NCBI GenBank assembly: GCA_000827495.1
Contig: KN817601.1
Coordinates: 3,823 to 67,822 of the forward strand
Source: Hypholoma sublateritium FD-334 SS-4
Lineage: Eukaryota; Basidiomycota; Agaricomycetes; Agaricales; Strophariaceae
Direction: 5' to 3'
Length of the DNA stretch: 64,000 nt
Shown here: piece after piece, positions 35,240 to 46,520 of the stretch
Layout of the letters: each line of letters begins with the position of its first letter
Numbering within the stretch: position 1 is the stretch's first letter
The notes under the pieces: model-generated
What the model was told of the DNA's origin: nothing
The model's database searches: none
The model's input: the letters and a program-made list of their open reading frames with translations, nothing else
Program-made: the position numbers and the translations under genes

Positions 35240-36201
35240 ATGACTTCGAATAAAACGAAAGTTTGGTTTGGTGATTTATTTCTACGTATACCACCTTTTC
35301 TCGCGTTTCCGACCAATTTGTTTCAGTAACCGGAGGGTCCTCTGGTCTTGGACGGGCTGTGGTCACGTATGCCCTCGAGCAGGGAAATCAAGTTATTGCT
35401 ACAATGCGCAAGCCAAGTTCCATCTCTGATCTTGTGGCCAAATATTCCGAGGACCAGCTGCTGGTCATCAAGCTGGACGTCTGTTCCGCATCCGATATCA
35501 CAACAGTGTTCGCGCAGGCGATAGAAAAATTTGACAGGATCGACGTTGTTTATAACAATGCTGGGTATGCCGCACTTGGGGAAATTGAGGGAACCGCTGA
35601 TGATGTTGCGCGTGCAATGTTTGAGGTGAATTTCTGGGGGTCCACCAACGTCGCGAGGGAGGCAGTTCGCGTCTTCCGTGACGTGAACACGCCGAGCGGA
35701 GGCCGTCTAATTCAAGCTTCCAGTGGAAATGGCATACAGGGCAGACCCGCAGTCGGGTACTATGGTGCAAGGTCAGTTTATCAGATGTCTTCTTGAAGCA
35801 TCTGTCTGACTGCGCCATCCAGTAAGCACGCCGTGGAGGGTATATCGGAGGCCCTGTCCAAAGAGCTCCATCCTTCGTGGAATATAAAGATCACCATCCT
35901 CGTGCTCGGCGGATTCAAGACAAGGGCAGCGGAGAGTTTAGTTACTCTCCCGGCTCACCCTGCGTACACCTCACATGATTGCCCCACCGCTGTGGTTCGA
36001 AAATTTCTTTCGCACCAAGCACGCGACCTCGGCGCGGATCCCGACAAGGCTGCCCGAGAAATATATAAAATAGCCTTCGACGATAGTGTTGGTTTAAGGG
36101 TCCCACTCGGATTAGATTCACTAAAGCTGGTTGAGAACCAGTTGGATTCAATCCGAAAGGATGTCGAAAGCTCGAGGAAGTGGAGCGCGGATTTGAAATA
36201 G
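35240..36201 (+). CDS. short-chain dehydrogenase/reductase (SDR)
   Basis: Exons 35240-35270, 35327-35771 and 35823-36201 give 284 residues. The NAD(P)-binding motif VTGGSSGLG is split by the first intron; NNAGYAALG is the structural motif, the catalytic Ser is in LIQASSGNG, and YYGASK (YxxxK, completed across the second intron) supplies the catalytic Tyr and Lys. DVCSASDIT marks the adenine-pocket Asp. This is a classical SDR of the NAD(P)H-dependent oxidoreductase type that in fungi acts on small ketones, alcohols or secondary metabolites; the substrate cannot be read from sequence. No signal peptide, probably cytosolic. Confidence 0.9.
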
Positions 36202-36710
36202 GAAGGGAATTTGTATTTGATTTGTATGCCCATGTTTTCATAACGGTAATACTGCCTTTTTATTGTATAATCATGTAGATACTATGTGAATCATAAACAA
36301 GATACAATATTGCACGCCCACTTGGAAAACTATTGATCGAGCGCGTTCAATGGCCATTGGGCGCGCGATCAACGCGCGATGGCGGCGGCGCGGCGCGTCG
36401 CGGTTCGCGCACACGTGATGTTAAATTTGAAGGACCAGTCACCGAGGTGACTTCGACGTGACACATTTCTCTTCTTTCCAATGAACTCAAGAGTCTAGTT
36501 TGTTTTCCTCCTTTTCAGCATATTGGTCACGCAACTTCAAGAACACCGTATCATCTCTGTTTTCAGTCATACATGCAATCGTTCGACCCAGTGAGTATTA
36601 AATTATACGTGGCAAGGAAAGTACAACGTTATTGACCGTCTCGTCCAATTCTCATCGATCGTCTTCCACCTTTCTCTCCGCTTCGCCAGCAGCTCAGCGA
36701 CTCACATGAA
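36202..36710. other. intergenic region, no gene recognised
   Basis: It contains a CpG-dense GCGCGCGATCAACGCGCGAT stretch near 36360 with short internal palindromes, then the promoter of the next F-box gene. Confidence 0.5.
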
Positions 36711-38021
36711 ATGGCAGCTATCCGACAGCATCCGGATTCTAAGGTGTCTCCGGTATCCAACCGGCCAGAAAACCGCAGTCATTCCATGCAACAAGCACCC
36801 GTTGAGATACTCAGAACTATCTTCAGTCTCGTCGTCTCTACGAAGGCAGAAGACGACCTCAACAACCCATACTCGATCCTTTCCTCACCCAATATATCAG
36901 GGGTTAACACCATGAGCTATATGTCTTATGGCAGTCCATTCTCGCTGAGTCATGTATGCAGTCACTGGCGCGGCGTCGCACTCAACTTCACGGACCTATG
37001 GACGACAATACACATTATGTGGCCTGGTCGTCAAACTTTTCGCTTGATACAACTATGGCTCCTACGAAGCAAGACAAAATTGTTGACTTTCTCCCTTCAC
37101 CAGGGTCATAGTGACGACAGTGTCTCCACAACGCTAGCTGTCTTTGGCCAACTCATGGATCAAGCCACACGCTGGAAGTCGGTCGAATTCGACATAGACA
37201 ATAGCATAGGGATGCAATTCATAAACGGTACCGTTCCACCGCCTCCCAAACTCGAGGAAATCAAAGTTATGATCCGAAAACGCAGAGACGTTGGCTCCTC
37301 CTGGCGTCTCTCATCCTTCCTTCACTCTTCTCCGCGATTATATACTGTGCTTTGGGATAACACAGAAGTACCTCTTTCTTTTCATAGAATGGCATGGATG
37401 AACGTGAGATCTCTCACCTTGTACGCCACCCAATACCCCTCCGAACTGCTGATCATGCTCGGTCAATGTAACCGTCTGGAAGCTCTTACCATCCACCATC
37501 AGAATAAATATCAAGATCCACAAACCTTTCCTGCTGTCTGCCTACCGAGCTTACAGACATTCTCTGTAGGTGATGTCTTACAGATGGATATTTTATTCTC
37601 CAGAATGACTCTTCCTGCTTTGGCCAAACTCCGCTTTCTTCATGGTTGGCACGGGGACTTGTCACAAACATGGGATGGAATCCAAGATCTGATTATTCGG
37701 TCTTCTTGTACTCTCAAGTTCTTGGGAATTGAAAAGTTGAAACAGACAGAGGACACTCATATTCATATTCGTAACTTTAAGGCACCATGCCTGGACTTGC
37801 TTGATACTCTGCAACTTGGTTTCCACCAAACTTCGTCGACGATACACTTTACGAAGCACGATGCCAAAAATCAGAAGACCCTAGTACGTATACAAGAAGA
37901 CGGGAGGTGCAAGCTCTGCATTTATATATCGAAGGGTGCGGACGACAAGATCAAGCCGTTCGACATAGGTTGCGCAGTCAGATATGCTTTCGCCTTTGAC
38001 ATCGAGTGTACTTCCAACTGA
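36711..38021 (+). CDS. F-box domain protein
   Basis: A single exon of 436 residues. The F-box starts at APVEILRTIFSLVV (about residue 30) and closes with FSLSHVCSHWRGVALNFTDLW at about residue 75-95, the hallmark arrangement of agaricomycete F-box proteins. The remainder is LRR-like with weakly repeated leucines and no other domain. I chose ATG 36711 because it gives the longest frame; an ATG after RSHS, about 26 codons in, would also keep the F-box. By family an SCF adaptor; target unknown. Confidence 0.8.
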   Translation: MAAIRQHPDSKVSPVSNRPENRSHSMQQAPVEILRTIFSLVVSTKAEDDLNNPYSILSSPNISGVNTMSYMSYGSPFSLSHVCSHWRGVALNFTDLWTTIHIMWPGRQTFRLIQLWLLRSKTKLLTFSLHQGHSDDSVSTTLAVFGQLMDQATRWKSVEFDIDNSIGMQFINGTVPPPPKLEEIKVMIRKRRDVGSSWRLSSFLHSSPRLYTVLWDNTEVPLSFHRMAWMNVRSLTLYATQYPSELLIMLGQCNRLEALTIHHQNKYQDPQTFPAVCLPSLQTFSVGDVLQMDILFSRMTLPALAKLRFLHGWHGDLSQTWDGIQDLIIRSSCTLKFLGIEKLKQTEDTHIHIRNFKAPCLDLLDTLQLGFHQTSSTIHFTKHDAKNQKTLVRIQEDGRCKLCIYISKGADDKIKPFDIGCAVRYAFAFDIECTSN

Positions 38022-38289
38022 CAGTCTGACACAAACTCCAAGAATCTTGATTCACCCTTTACCGTTACTGTATGCATACGAAGTGCTCTGCTATAATGCT
38101 CATTCAGTATTTCTACGCCTCTTTATTTTATTCCGAGCATTATGATATGGATTAGGGCAGTCTTTATTACGTAGAATTGATTTGCTCGTGGACCGATCTC
38201 CAGAAGTATAGTATGAGCTTAATGAGATACCAATGCTCCATGCTTAGCTGGAATCGCTGAAACTATTTCCTGTGAGCTCTCCGCAGATC

Positions 38290-39225
38290 ATGTCGGCCAC
38301 TATCTTCCTGCGTAGACATCCACTCAAATTTCCAGTGAAAGAAGAAGTCATAGATATCTCCAAACTTACTACACATTTTGAACATCGCAATTACCTCGAC
38401 GGCATTGTTTCCAAGTGGACGGCCTCGGGGAAAATTAGCCCATCTACTCCAATTAACGTGGCGTACAGTTTGGCATTCAGCCTCGAACACCCGTGGAGTA
38501 TGAATAAAATTACGAACCTTCGAAATTATTCAGAGGCGCACAAGGCCAGGTCCCCAGGAAGAAACCAGGCGACTCGTAGCCTCAGCATCGCGTATGGAAG
38601 CTATATAAATCACGAATCTGTAGACGAAGACATCGTCATAAGCTGCGCATACGGAACAAACGCAACAAGAGGCGGCCAAAACACACGACGTACGGAGCAT
38701 GCTTGGCGCACAAAATTTGCCTATCCCGAGGAATGGTATCCAAATGGAGCCCCGACTAGTGTCGTCAGGCATCGAGCAAACACTCAATGCGCAGAGATGG
38801 TCAGCTTACCCAGCATACTACGATCTATTGAGAGCCTCCCTGCAAATACACCAATAGTCATCGCATCCCTTACGATCGATGCAGACACACAGAATGTCAA
38901 GAAGATGTGCCCCAACTGCATGGCATTTGCGAAACGGGCTACACAGAATCGGCTGGGGTTATGCATCGTAGATGCTGGGGTTGAGCCTTCAATTATATAC
39001 GAGTCAATTGAAACGGTACGCATTCTACGTTATGTGCAACTGCATTCAAGAGTCAACATATTAAAAAGTGGAAATAGGCACGAATGTGGGATAAGATCTG
39101 TATGGACGAAAACTCATATCACTCAAACCTTTCTGAAGGCGGTGGCGGCATATTACATGGTCCGTTTATCCAAGGCGATGATACATTTACAGAAAAGGCG
39201 GCGGATTGATATATGTTTCAAGTAA
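38290..39225 (+). CDS. possible cytidine-deaminase-fold protein
   Basis: A single exon of 311 residues from ATG 38290; an in-frame GTG at 38272 is less likely. A central-to-C-terminal segment carries HRANTQCAEMVSLPSIL, then a beta-strand-like IVIASLTID and, about 40 residues after CAE, KMCPNCMAFAKR. Cytidine deaminases bind zinc with (H/C)-A-E and P-C-x-x-C at the same spacing, so the pattern fits, but the residue before the first Cys of CPNC is Met rather than Pro. A preceding helix (NVAYSLAFSLEH) and strand (EDIVISCAYG) are in the places expected of the fold. No signal peptide. The substrate (nucleoside, RNA, DNA or none) cannot be told. Family call is by motif only. Confidence 0.55.
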   Translation: MSATIFLRRHPLKFPVKEEVIDISKLTTHFEHRNYLDGIVSKWTASGKISPSTPINVAYSLAFSLEHPWSMNKITNLRNYSEAHKARSPGRNQATRSLSIAYGSYINHESVDEDIVISCAYGTNATRGGQNTRRTEHAWRTKFAYPEEWYPNGAPTSVVRHRANTQCAEMVSLPSILRSIESLPANTPIVIASLTIDADTQNVKKMCPNCMAFAKRATQNRLGLCIVDAGVEPSIIYESIETVRILRYVQLHSRVNILKSGNRHECGIRSVWTKTHITQTFLKAVAAYYMVRLSKAMIHLQKRRRIDICFK

Positions 39226-39284
39226 ATAAGTGCATTTCATTGATGGATGATGTACGCAAGTGGCAGTAGGGTGCATGAAGGAAA

Positions 39285-40937
39285 TCAACTGAAATCAGTA
39301 GTATGATCAATTACGGATGGCCACCAATCATTCACCGGATCCCCTGGCTGAGGAAGTCCTTCATCCAAGTTACGCATAAAATCATTGTGTTGGGTGTAGG
39401 ATATCTGTAACTTAATGTCACCTCTACGCTCTTCCAATTTAAGCTCATCGATAACTTGAAGGACCTTGTCGGGGGCACGATATCGAATATTCAGCACAAC
39501 AACCTTCCATTTTCTCAGATGGCAATTCGTGCCATTCTTAAGCCTGATGAGATTGAGCAGGGTGCTCAAAGATACTGCTAGAATGGGTTCAATTCGGATG
39601 TACTCCAGTTTCGGGCAGAGACATCGCGTTGGGTCGTCCAGAACAAATGATTGCAACAAGGCGTGTTGGGCGTCTGTCGAGGCACCTCTGAATCTGCTTT
39701 CCCCTTGAATGTATAGGATGCGAAGGGAAGGGCAATGGCGTAGATACTGTTCAACGGTTTCGGGGAAAGCGGGGGTCCCCAATGATAATTCTTGTACATT
39801 GGGTGATCGCTTCAAAAGAGTTATGAGGGCGTCCGATTTCGCATTCCCTCCCTGCGTTATGTTGTATCTAACGGCTTCCAGCACTGGTGCATATATCGAT
39901 TCAAGTAGTAGACTCGCACCAACAGGACGGTAATCGTCAATAGTCAATGATGCAATATTCAGAAGTGATATATCGTCGATTTGTCCATAAAAACGTGGTT
40001 GAAAAAGCAGACGGATATGGAGGCGGATCAAACGAGGAGTCTGTCGCAGTATTCCCGCCAAAGACAGAGGTTTGTCCATGGAGAATTCTGCATTGCAGCG
40101 AAGATAGGTGAGGTTCGCCCATGTGGGCATTGGGTAGTCCAATATAAATGCCCCACGGTCGCTCAACTGACTGATTCTTCTTAATGCCGGGATTGCCATG
40201 AGTTTGTTGCTTTTTCAGAAGTTAGAATACCCGATATCATTGCGGTTGGAATGAAATGCGAGCGAATGGAGAAGTGGGGCATCAGATGGCGCGACTGATG
40301 AGATTCGCGACAGCGAAGTGTCAGGACAGCATAAGTATAGGCTTTTCCAACGAGAGCAGCAAACTCTAAGAACGCCCATGATATCACCAGCTAAGGAATC
40401 TGACTCTTCCGGACCGTATGTGGATTGATAGATAGAGATACGGAGTGGTAGGTTCCCTGAGCGTCGAAGGAGCCACTCCTCGACTCCGTTTGCCCGTGAG
40501 GCCATGACAGATTTCGCCTCGTCCATGAATTCTGGTTTAACATGTGACAAAATAGGGATATGGATGGCTGCCCAGAGCGCTGGGGTGGATAGTGCAATTC
40601 TTCGCGTAGCACTCGATATTTGGGTAAGGAGGACAGGTGCTTCAGTGTTGGCCATAGTTGGATTTCGTCGGGTTTCGAGGCATGCAACGAATATCTCCCG
40701 CACGATATCCTCCGGCAGCTGACGAAATGGAGAGAGCGCACGCCTGAACGGCGCAACAGATTCGAGGATGGCCGCCTTCTCGTCGTTCAGGATGCGCAGC
40801 TGTGCCTCTTGCTCGGAGATTTTTGCGTTAATTATCTTCAATTTGTCGTCGCAGTCCAAGACGAATTGCTTCAGGCTGTCTTCTTGTTTATCGTTGGGTA
40901 CAATATTGGTCCTTAAGAAATCATCCAGAGACGCCAT
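39285..40937 (-). pseudogene. F-box gene copy 1, interrupted by a nonsense codon
   Basis: Read from ATG 40937 it matches the intact gene at 46521-48185 along its full length. It opens with a coiled N-terminus (LRILNDEKAAILESV), then the F-box FRQLPEDIVREIFVACLE, then a leucine-rich body to the stop at 39285. At 40215-40217 the codon is TGA where the paralog has TGG (Trp in YSNFWKSS); the frame continues open on both sides, so one substitution splits the product into 240 and about 309 residues. Apart from this and small length differences the copy is well preserved, implying recent loss. A truncated F-box protein lacking the target-binding region could still be made. Confidence 0.8.
40215..40217 (-). 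other. premature TGA stop in F-box copy 1
   Basis: Position 40215 is T on the + strand where the intact copy has C, turning TGG into TGA on the coding strand. The flanking codons (TTC before, AAA AGC after) are conserved between copies. Confidence 0.8.
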
Positions 40938-41122
40938 AGTTGTAGAGATGCACTAAGAAGTGGAAAAACTGTCAGTGGACGCCTGTGGACGCCTTGTCGG
41001 AAATTGCAACAAGTCATGCCACGCCACTGGTAGCTCTTTCTCACGGCCGGGAATTCTCCTCATCACGATAACAATTTCCAATATTCAGCTTCTGCTTTAT
41101 TCCACATATATATCATACCCCT

Positions 41123-41719
41123 CTACGCCAGCTTCCCATCGACCACCATCTTCCGGATAGTCTGAATGGTATGCTCTACCCCCGGCCCTATCACCTTGTT
41201 GAGCTCCTTCGCCGACGGGCGCGCGGCGCCCGACGCAGACGTATCGTACCCGGGGATCCCGCCCGCGAACGAGAATGTCAGCACGAGCCTGTCCTCTTCA
41301 TCATACGACACGACATTCGTGATGCGAATCCCGGTCTCCAGCATGTCAAAGTACGCCTGCGCACGCGCCCGCCAGCCGAGTCGGTCAGCAATCAACGGCA
41401 GCCGGGGGCATAAGCGCCTACGATCGTGTACTCGTGCAGCTCGACCTCCTCGCGCGCGGTGGCTCCGCCACGGAAGACGACGGACCTGACGACCTGACTC
41501 GCACCGGGCGATTAGAGCGCGCGTGATGCGTGATGGGAAAGAAGGACGCACCTTGCTGCCGGTGTCGTTGATGACCTCGCAGCTGGTGATCACGGGTACG
41601 AACTCCGTCGGGAAGCGCACCTTGCGCTGCAAGCCCGTCCAGAGCTGCGCCTCGGTGATCACTGGCTCTACGCCAGGTGGATTGACTAGGCGGGACGCGG
41701 CGAAAGACAGCTTGCTCAT
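41123..41719 (-). CDS. DUF1857 (AtaL-like) protein, copy 1
   Basis: Exons 41719-41552, 41493-41422 and 41356-41123 give 157 residues, the usual length for this family. Conserved stretches are VNPPGVEPVITEAQLWTGLQ, RKVRFPTEFVPVITSCEV, REEVELHEYT, VSYDEEDRLVLTFSFAGGIP and HTIQTIRKMV. The fold is SRPBCC/START-like, a small hydrophobic-ligand cavity; AtaL-type members have been seen beside biosynthetic genes but most are uncharacterised. It is about 90 percent identical to the copy at 48363-48961. The second intron is poorly conserved between copies although the exons are. Confidence 0.85.
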   Translation of the reverse strand: MSKLSFAASRLVNPPGVEPVITEAQLWTGLQRKVRFPTEFVPVITSCEVINDTGSKVRPSFPSRITRALIARCESGRQVRRLPWRSHRARGGRAARVHDRRRLCPRLPLIADRLGWRARAQAYFDMLETGIRITNVVSYDEEDRLVLTFSFAGGIPGYDTSASGAARPSAKELNKVIGPGVEHTIQTIRKMVVDGKLA

Positions 41720-42202
41720 GATGTGTGATGCGTGCGTCACGGTGCAGGAATTAAGTCGAACAAATTCTGGCCTTTTTGTGCTAGACGACGGCGATGACAA
41801 GCAGTGGGTTTAGTGGGAGTGTGCAAGGAATGTGTGAGACGTTGCTGTATCATTTTTACGGGCTTGCGCGGGGTCTATGACGCAGATGACAAATGTACTG
41901 TCAGCCTTTGGTCAGCCTCCCAAAATGTCTCCGGTACTGTTCTTACCGACGAGTCAAGTTGGAATAAAAATCCAATGATTGAGCTACGCCACCCAAAGTA
42001 TACAAGAACCCATTTCAGAGAACAGCGGACATCTATATAAACAAAGTAAATTAGCACCGGCGGTGGCCTCGAAGCTCGAAGAGCTACCCTATAAGTACTA
42101 ACTTCACCTACGTCCAACATCTTCAGCACCAAGACGCAGAGAAGTGAAGCATCTGCGCAGCACATCGTGTGCATATGTATACCTAAACTAAGCACCAGCG
42201 CT

Positions 42203-42282
42203 CTAAACGCGATGTCTCATCAGTCCTACAGCAATAGCAACAGCAAGCATCACGAGAAACCAGCGCCCCCACCATTTACATG
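42203..42282 (-). pseudogene. remnant of the last exon of an aldehyde dehydrogenase
   Basis: Reads KWWGRWFLVMLAVAIAVGLMR then HRV and stop, matching the tail anchor of the complete dehydrogenases at 49761 and 55043. Nothing upstream matches the rest of those genes, so the copy was cut off just inside its final exon. It sits in the same position relative to the DUF1857 gene as the full dehydrogenase in block 2. Confidence 0.8.
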
Positions 42283-42285
42283 GGA

Positions 42286-43824
42286 TGCAGCGCCGACTCC
42301 GTGGAATAGATGAACAAAGTTGGATGGGATATGCCAAAGCGCAGAGAGATTGTGTTGTGCGCTAGATAATATGCATGAGTTTGATAATAATTTAAGTAAT
42401 AGCTTGGTAATAGCAGACTTGCGCTCACAAGATGCAACCTGTTCAGCTCCTCAGCTCCTCGATCGCGGCGCAGTGCTGGTGCTGGGACACGAGATGCATA
42501 ACGTCTGGATAGAATGCGCGGCGTGGAAGTATTAATTCAGTGAAGGATCGAGAGCATTGGGTTCAGTCTGCGTCGGAAGAGTAAGGTGGATTGGAGCCTG
42601 TAGAACGGCACAGGCCACTTCGGATGATGGCGGCGTGCTCTGGTAGGGCTCGGACCGGTACGACTTGGATACACGTCAATCTGCAGCGCTTCAAACGACG
42701 GCAAAACACGCACCGTAGCCCTGCCACGTAGGAGTCGTCGAGCAGCCAGTCGCACGAGAAGACGTTTCGTCGGAGTTCAACGCGTGGGGGTCCATGGCGG
42801 CGATAAGGAACGAGAACAGAAAGCATTCCACGCCAGTTCGATGTGCGTTATTATGACGTAGTCAGCCAGGACGCGCCTTCAATATTCAATATCAATAACG
42901 ATGATGGCGGCAGGAAGAGGGCGCGTTGTTTGGTCTCCCGGCTGCCACCAAATAAAGGTGTCTCGAGGGCCGCGCCCGGCCGACTTTCTTTCAACAACTC
43001 ATATGATCGTCCGCTGAGGACCGCACTGCAATTCGGCCACGAATTTTTTACCTCTCTACCTTTCTCAACACCCGAAACGCGAGCGCACACCAAAAATGCG
43101 AGTTTTCGAGCACAGAGATCTGTCAGTTGTCCCCCTCAGTCCACTTTTATCCCCTCAAAATCTACCGCACGCGAGCTGCGAGCTGGGCCGCTGAAGTCCG
43201 CACAGCCGCCATCCGCCGCTTTGCATACTTCGGCCTACCTCCAGAACCCGTCCCACGCGATCCGTGAGCAGAAGAGTCTGCGAGTCGGCCGTCTACCACC
43301 TCATAAGGTGCCAGTATTCGTGTCTAAGGTGTACGTTGTGTCGCTGTATCCAAAAAACTGTACGCATTTACAAATATATTTACACAGTGTCATATCAGAA
43401 TATCAGAATAGGGCCATCCAAGAAGGTTAGGCATATGAATACACGCAGGGCTCAATCCCATGCATCCAGCGATGTTTGTGGACCCCATTCTTCGACCCTG
43501 CCAATAGGAGCCCCCCACCTATTGGTAACGTCCGCTGTGCTGCCCCCATTCGCGCCCTCTTCATTTCGACGATTTGTTTTCTCCTTCCGTGGTTTTCTGC
43601 TCGAAATCCCCTCTCCAACCTTTTGTTTGGCGTCGCCGTCCGTGCCGTTGTCTGGAGCACCCATTAGATTTCCTGTTTTCTGCACTTCTGGGCTAGGCCC
43701 AGGCCCGCGCTTGGGTCCGGCATGACGCCCCTCCGTCTTCCTCAAATCACCCGTATTGCGGTCTCTAAGACGGCCTAAGACGATCCAAGCTATGTCATCG
43801 TTACTTCTTTACATGAATGTCGTG
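42286..43824. other. unique spacer, no gene recognised
   Basis: This follows the truncated dehydrogenase. A + strand frame at 42843-43430 is open for 195 codons but is Ser/Pro/Arg-rich without motifs or start context, and I do not call it. The right part is the 3' flank of the next gene. Confidence 0.45.
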
Positions 43825-46308
43825 TTAAATACCTTTTCCTTTCGCGCCAGCCGTGAGTTTAGCTTCCTCCTCCCTCATCAAAAGCGCCATGTCCTTGCAG
43901 ATGTTCTTGTTACAATGACGTTTATGCGTCGGGCATTTCAGGGATTTGAGGTATTTCTCGGTTAATTCTGAAGCCGAAGCTTTGGGTGGATCTTTCGCGC
44001 TGTTCACGGCAGAAGTATTCTCTTCCCATGTGTGGAACTCCGCCTCGTTCAAGTTATCAGTTTTACCGAGGAATGGATCGGCCGGAAGACCCCAGTCCTC
44101 CAAGGAACCGCCTTGCACTGCTCCCCAATCGCTGTTGTCATAGTCAGAGATGGCCTTCGTAGTTTTAGACGTGTTCGCCGGCGGTTGCTCAGGGACTGGA
44201 CCGATGCCTCGATCCTCAGGCTCAGAACTGAAGTCGACCTGGATATTCTCTTTGGCTTTGCCTCTCATTTTGGCGTCGGTAGCTTCTTTGGGCGACTCTG
44301 ATTGGGAGGCGCTAGCGGCTTCATACTCGAGTTTGACGACAGGCAGTTTGACGACAGGCGTCTTCAATGGCGACAAATCCTGGTCATCTTCGTCGACCTT
44401 GACTTTGGGCAGCTTTGAACTACGCAGCGCACCCGGAGAGCCTTTCGAAGCCTTGACATCCGGTGTTTTGGGCACTGGCGACCCAGATTTCAGCGTCTCC
44501 GTCGTCTCTTTCTTTTTCTTCGTCTTCTTGTCCCTTGGCTTAGGCGTGTGTTTGGAGCTCTTCTCGGGTGACGGCACGTCCCATTCACGCCGCTTATCGT
44601 TCTGAGGGGTCATAATGTCTACGGCGTCGTGCCGGTCGCGATCGGAGCCTGCCTTGGATGTTGATTCGCGTCTTGAGCTGCCATTATGGTTGTCTGAGCT
44701 ATGGTCCTTGTGCGACGCCGCCGGCTGGGCTCTGCGCTCATTCTTAACTTGAGTGCGCCCCTTCCGCGGTGAGGAAGCCGGGGCAACCAAAGTGGAGGTA
44801 TTCGGCGGGTCAGGTGTGCCAGCATCTCCATTGGCATTATCCTCGAAGGCCTCGCCACTTTTCCCTGTATGGAACGAGCGCCGTCAATGTACATCAATGA
44901 TACGAGCACGTAGGCACTAACACGCCGCATAATCTGTCTCGTTCGACACCCAAAGAGAGCCGCTTTGGGGCGCAGGAGCAGGAGTCGGTTTCGAGCTCTG
45001 AGACTCAGGGACATTGAGTGGCTTCGTCCCTGCAAATATGACTTCAGCATGAAGTTACACGTGTATGCAGAAGAAAAACCTGGCGCACAAGCATTTACAG
45101 GCCCTTTGGATGCATCTTCGGCGAAGGGAGCCCCCGCACCCGGTGATGCAGTAGGCTGGACTGCCGCCCAACCCGGCTTCGAATTAACGCGCACATCGCC
45201 TGAAATAAATTTTTGTAATGGCACAGGCCGACCTCCTGCAAGGGAAGATAGATGATGACGACTCCACAGAACGGTCGAGTAACTGTAACGTACGAGATTT
45301 TTTGCCTTTGCGGCCTGGCGACGCAGGCGTGCTTGTTCCAGGCGAGATCGGAGAGCGTGGTTGGATGGTCGGCGACGAGGAGTTACTCGTGGTGGGAGCT
45401 TGTTCAGTGACTTGCACTATCTGCGCACCTCCACCAGACCAAGCGCTGGCGAGCTCAGCTGTGGAGGGTGTTGACTCGGTCTGCTTCGCGGCCCAAGTCG
45501 ACGAACCGACCACTGTAAGGCAGCATAATTGAATTTACAGAGTACAAACTTGTAGGTCCGGACGCACCGATAGACTGCGCTCGTGGCGGCGGCGGTTTCG
45601 TATCAGCAGGAAGTGGCCGGCACAGTATTTTATTCGTCTGGTCTTCCACAGGTGTCGAACACCAGTGAGTGTTGGGGTAGGGGTGTTTGATGCGGCTGTG
45701 CATATCGCCATCAATCATGGGCGCTTATCCTGTATCGTGGCAGACAATCGGAAAACGAAAGACGTACTCTGTCCCTGGAGCCCAATCTTCGAACCACTCC
45801 GATTGTACTACGATGACTCTCCAACCTAGCAGATGTCCGACCCATTAGGACGGTCTTGTGCGTCGGAGTTGACCACGTACCATCTTTCTGCGCCTCACGC
45901 CCACGCGCGTAGAAGCTGTGAAACACCTGGGTGACGCGGCCCTTCTCTTGGTCTGTGGGATCTTTGAGGAACTCTGACCAGCGATGTTCTCCAAGTAGAG
46001 AGGCGTGATCTTCAAAGTCTCTCGATATCTCGAGGAGAATCATGCCGCGCGACTAGAAAATCAAAATCAAACAAGCCACTTCAGCTTCAATATGCCTTCG
46101 GGTACTTCAATCAAGAGGCAAGCCGACGTACACTAGGTTTGCTGTGTATTGCCCACAAATGAGTAGGTCCAATGCACTCCGCAATCCAAACCGCGCATGC
46201 CCTCTGCTCCTCCTCTTCGGCCCAGTTCGGATTGAGTGGGTACGGTGTGTACACGGTGAAGTACCGCGCATCGTCAGGGGCATCAGGAGATTGTTCGCGC
46301 TTTGGCAT
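43825..46308 (-). CDS. conserved-looking nuclear-type protein of unknown function
   Basis: The first exon, 46308-46132, starts MPKREQSPDAPDDARYF; the second starts at 46052 (RGMILLEISRDFEDHASLLG) and a third carries GWRVIVVQSEWFEDWAPGTE. Middle exons (about 45720-45100) are Pro/Ser-rich, and the large last exon, about 44790-43825, is lysine-rich and disordered (KPRDKKTKKKKETTE, repeated VVKLPVVKLEYE) before a C-terminal cluster LKCPTHKRHCNKNICKDMALL. That Cys/His spacing suggests a small zinc-binding knuckle. The exon join near 45730 could not be closed in frame by hand. The compact N-terminal domain plus basic tail fits a chromatin or RNA-associated protein, but this is a guess. It is single-copy between the two duplicated blocks. 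Confidence 0.65.
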
Positions 46309-46520
46309 TTTAGATAGTAATAGAGGGGTAGTATGTCGATACTCTGTGTCGAGTGCGGGGGAGTAGGTGGTGGGAAAATGAAAGAGAGGAATGCTGTGGG
46401 ACCTTCCATCTCGTTCTCGGGCCCCGAGCCGCCACAAAAATATAACATCACGAGGTGGCAAAAAGGGATAATGTACGCATATTAAAAGTACACTAGGGGA
46501 AGTAAGGCACATGAATAAAA

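Larger units (their letters stand above)
39285..42285. repeat. segmental duplication, block 1
   Basis: F-box pseudogene, DUF1857 gene and dehydrogenase 3' end lie in the same order and orientation as in block 2 (46521-49860). Similarity extends through introns and gaps, for example the AGCTCTTTCTCACGGCCGGGA shared at about 41030 and 48270, minus its last base in my reading. Divergence is roughly 10 percent in coding parts by eye. Confidence 0.8.

Noticed and set aside
42843..43430. 195-codon + strand open frame
   Set aside because: Low-complexity Ser/Pro/Arg composition, no recognisable domain, no neighbouring splice partners.
44150..44605. 151-codon + strand open frame
   Set aside because: Antisense shadow of the lysine-rich last exon of the gene at 43825-46308.
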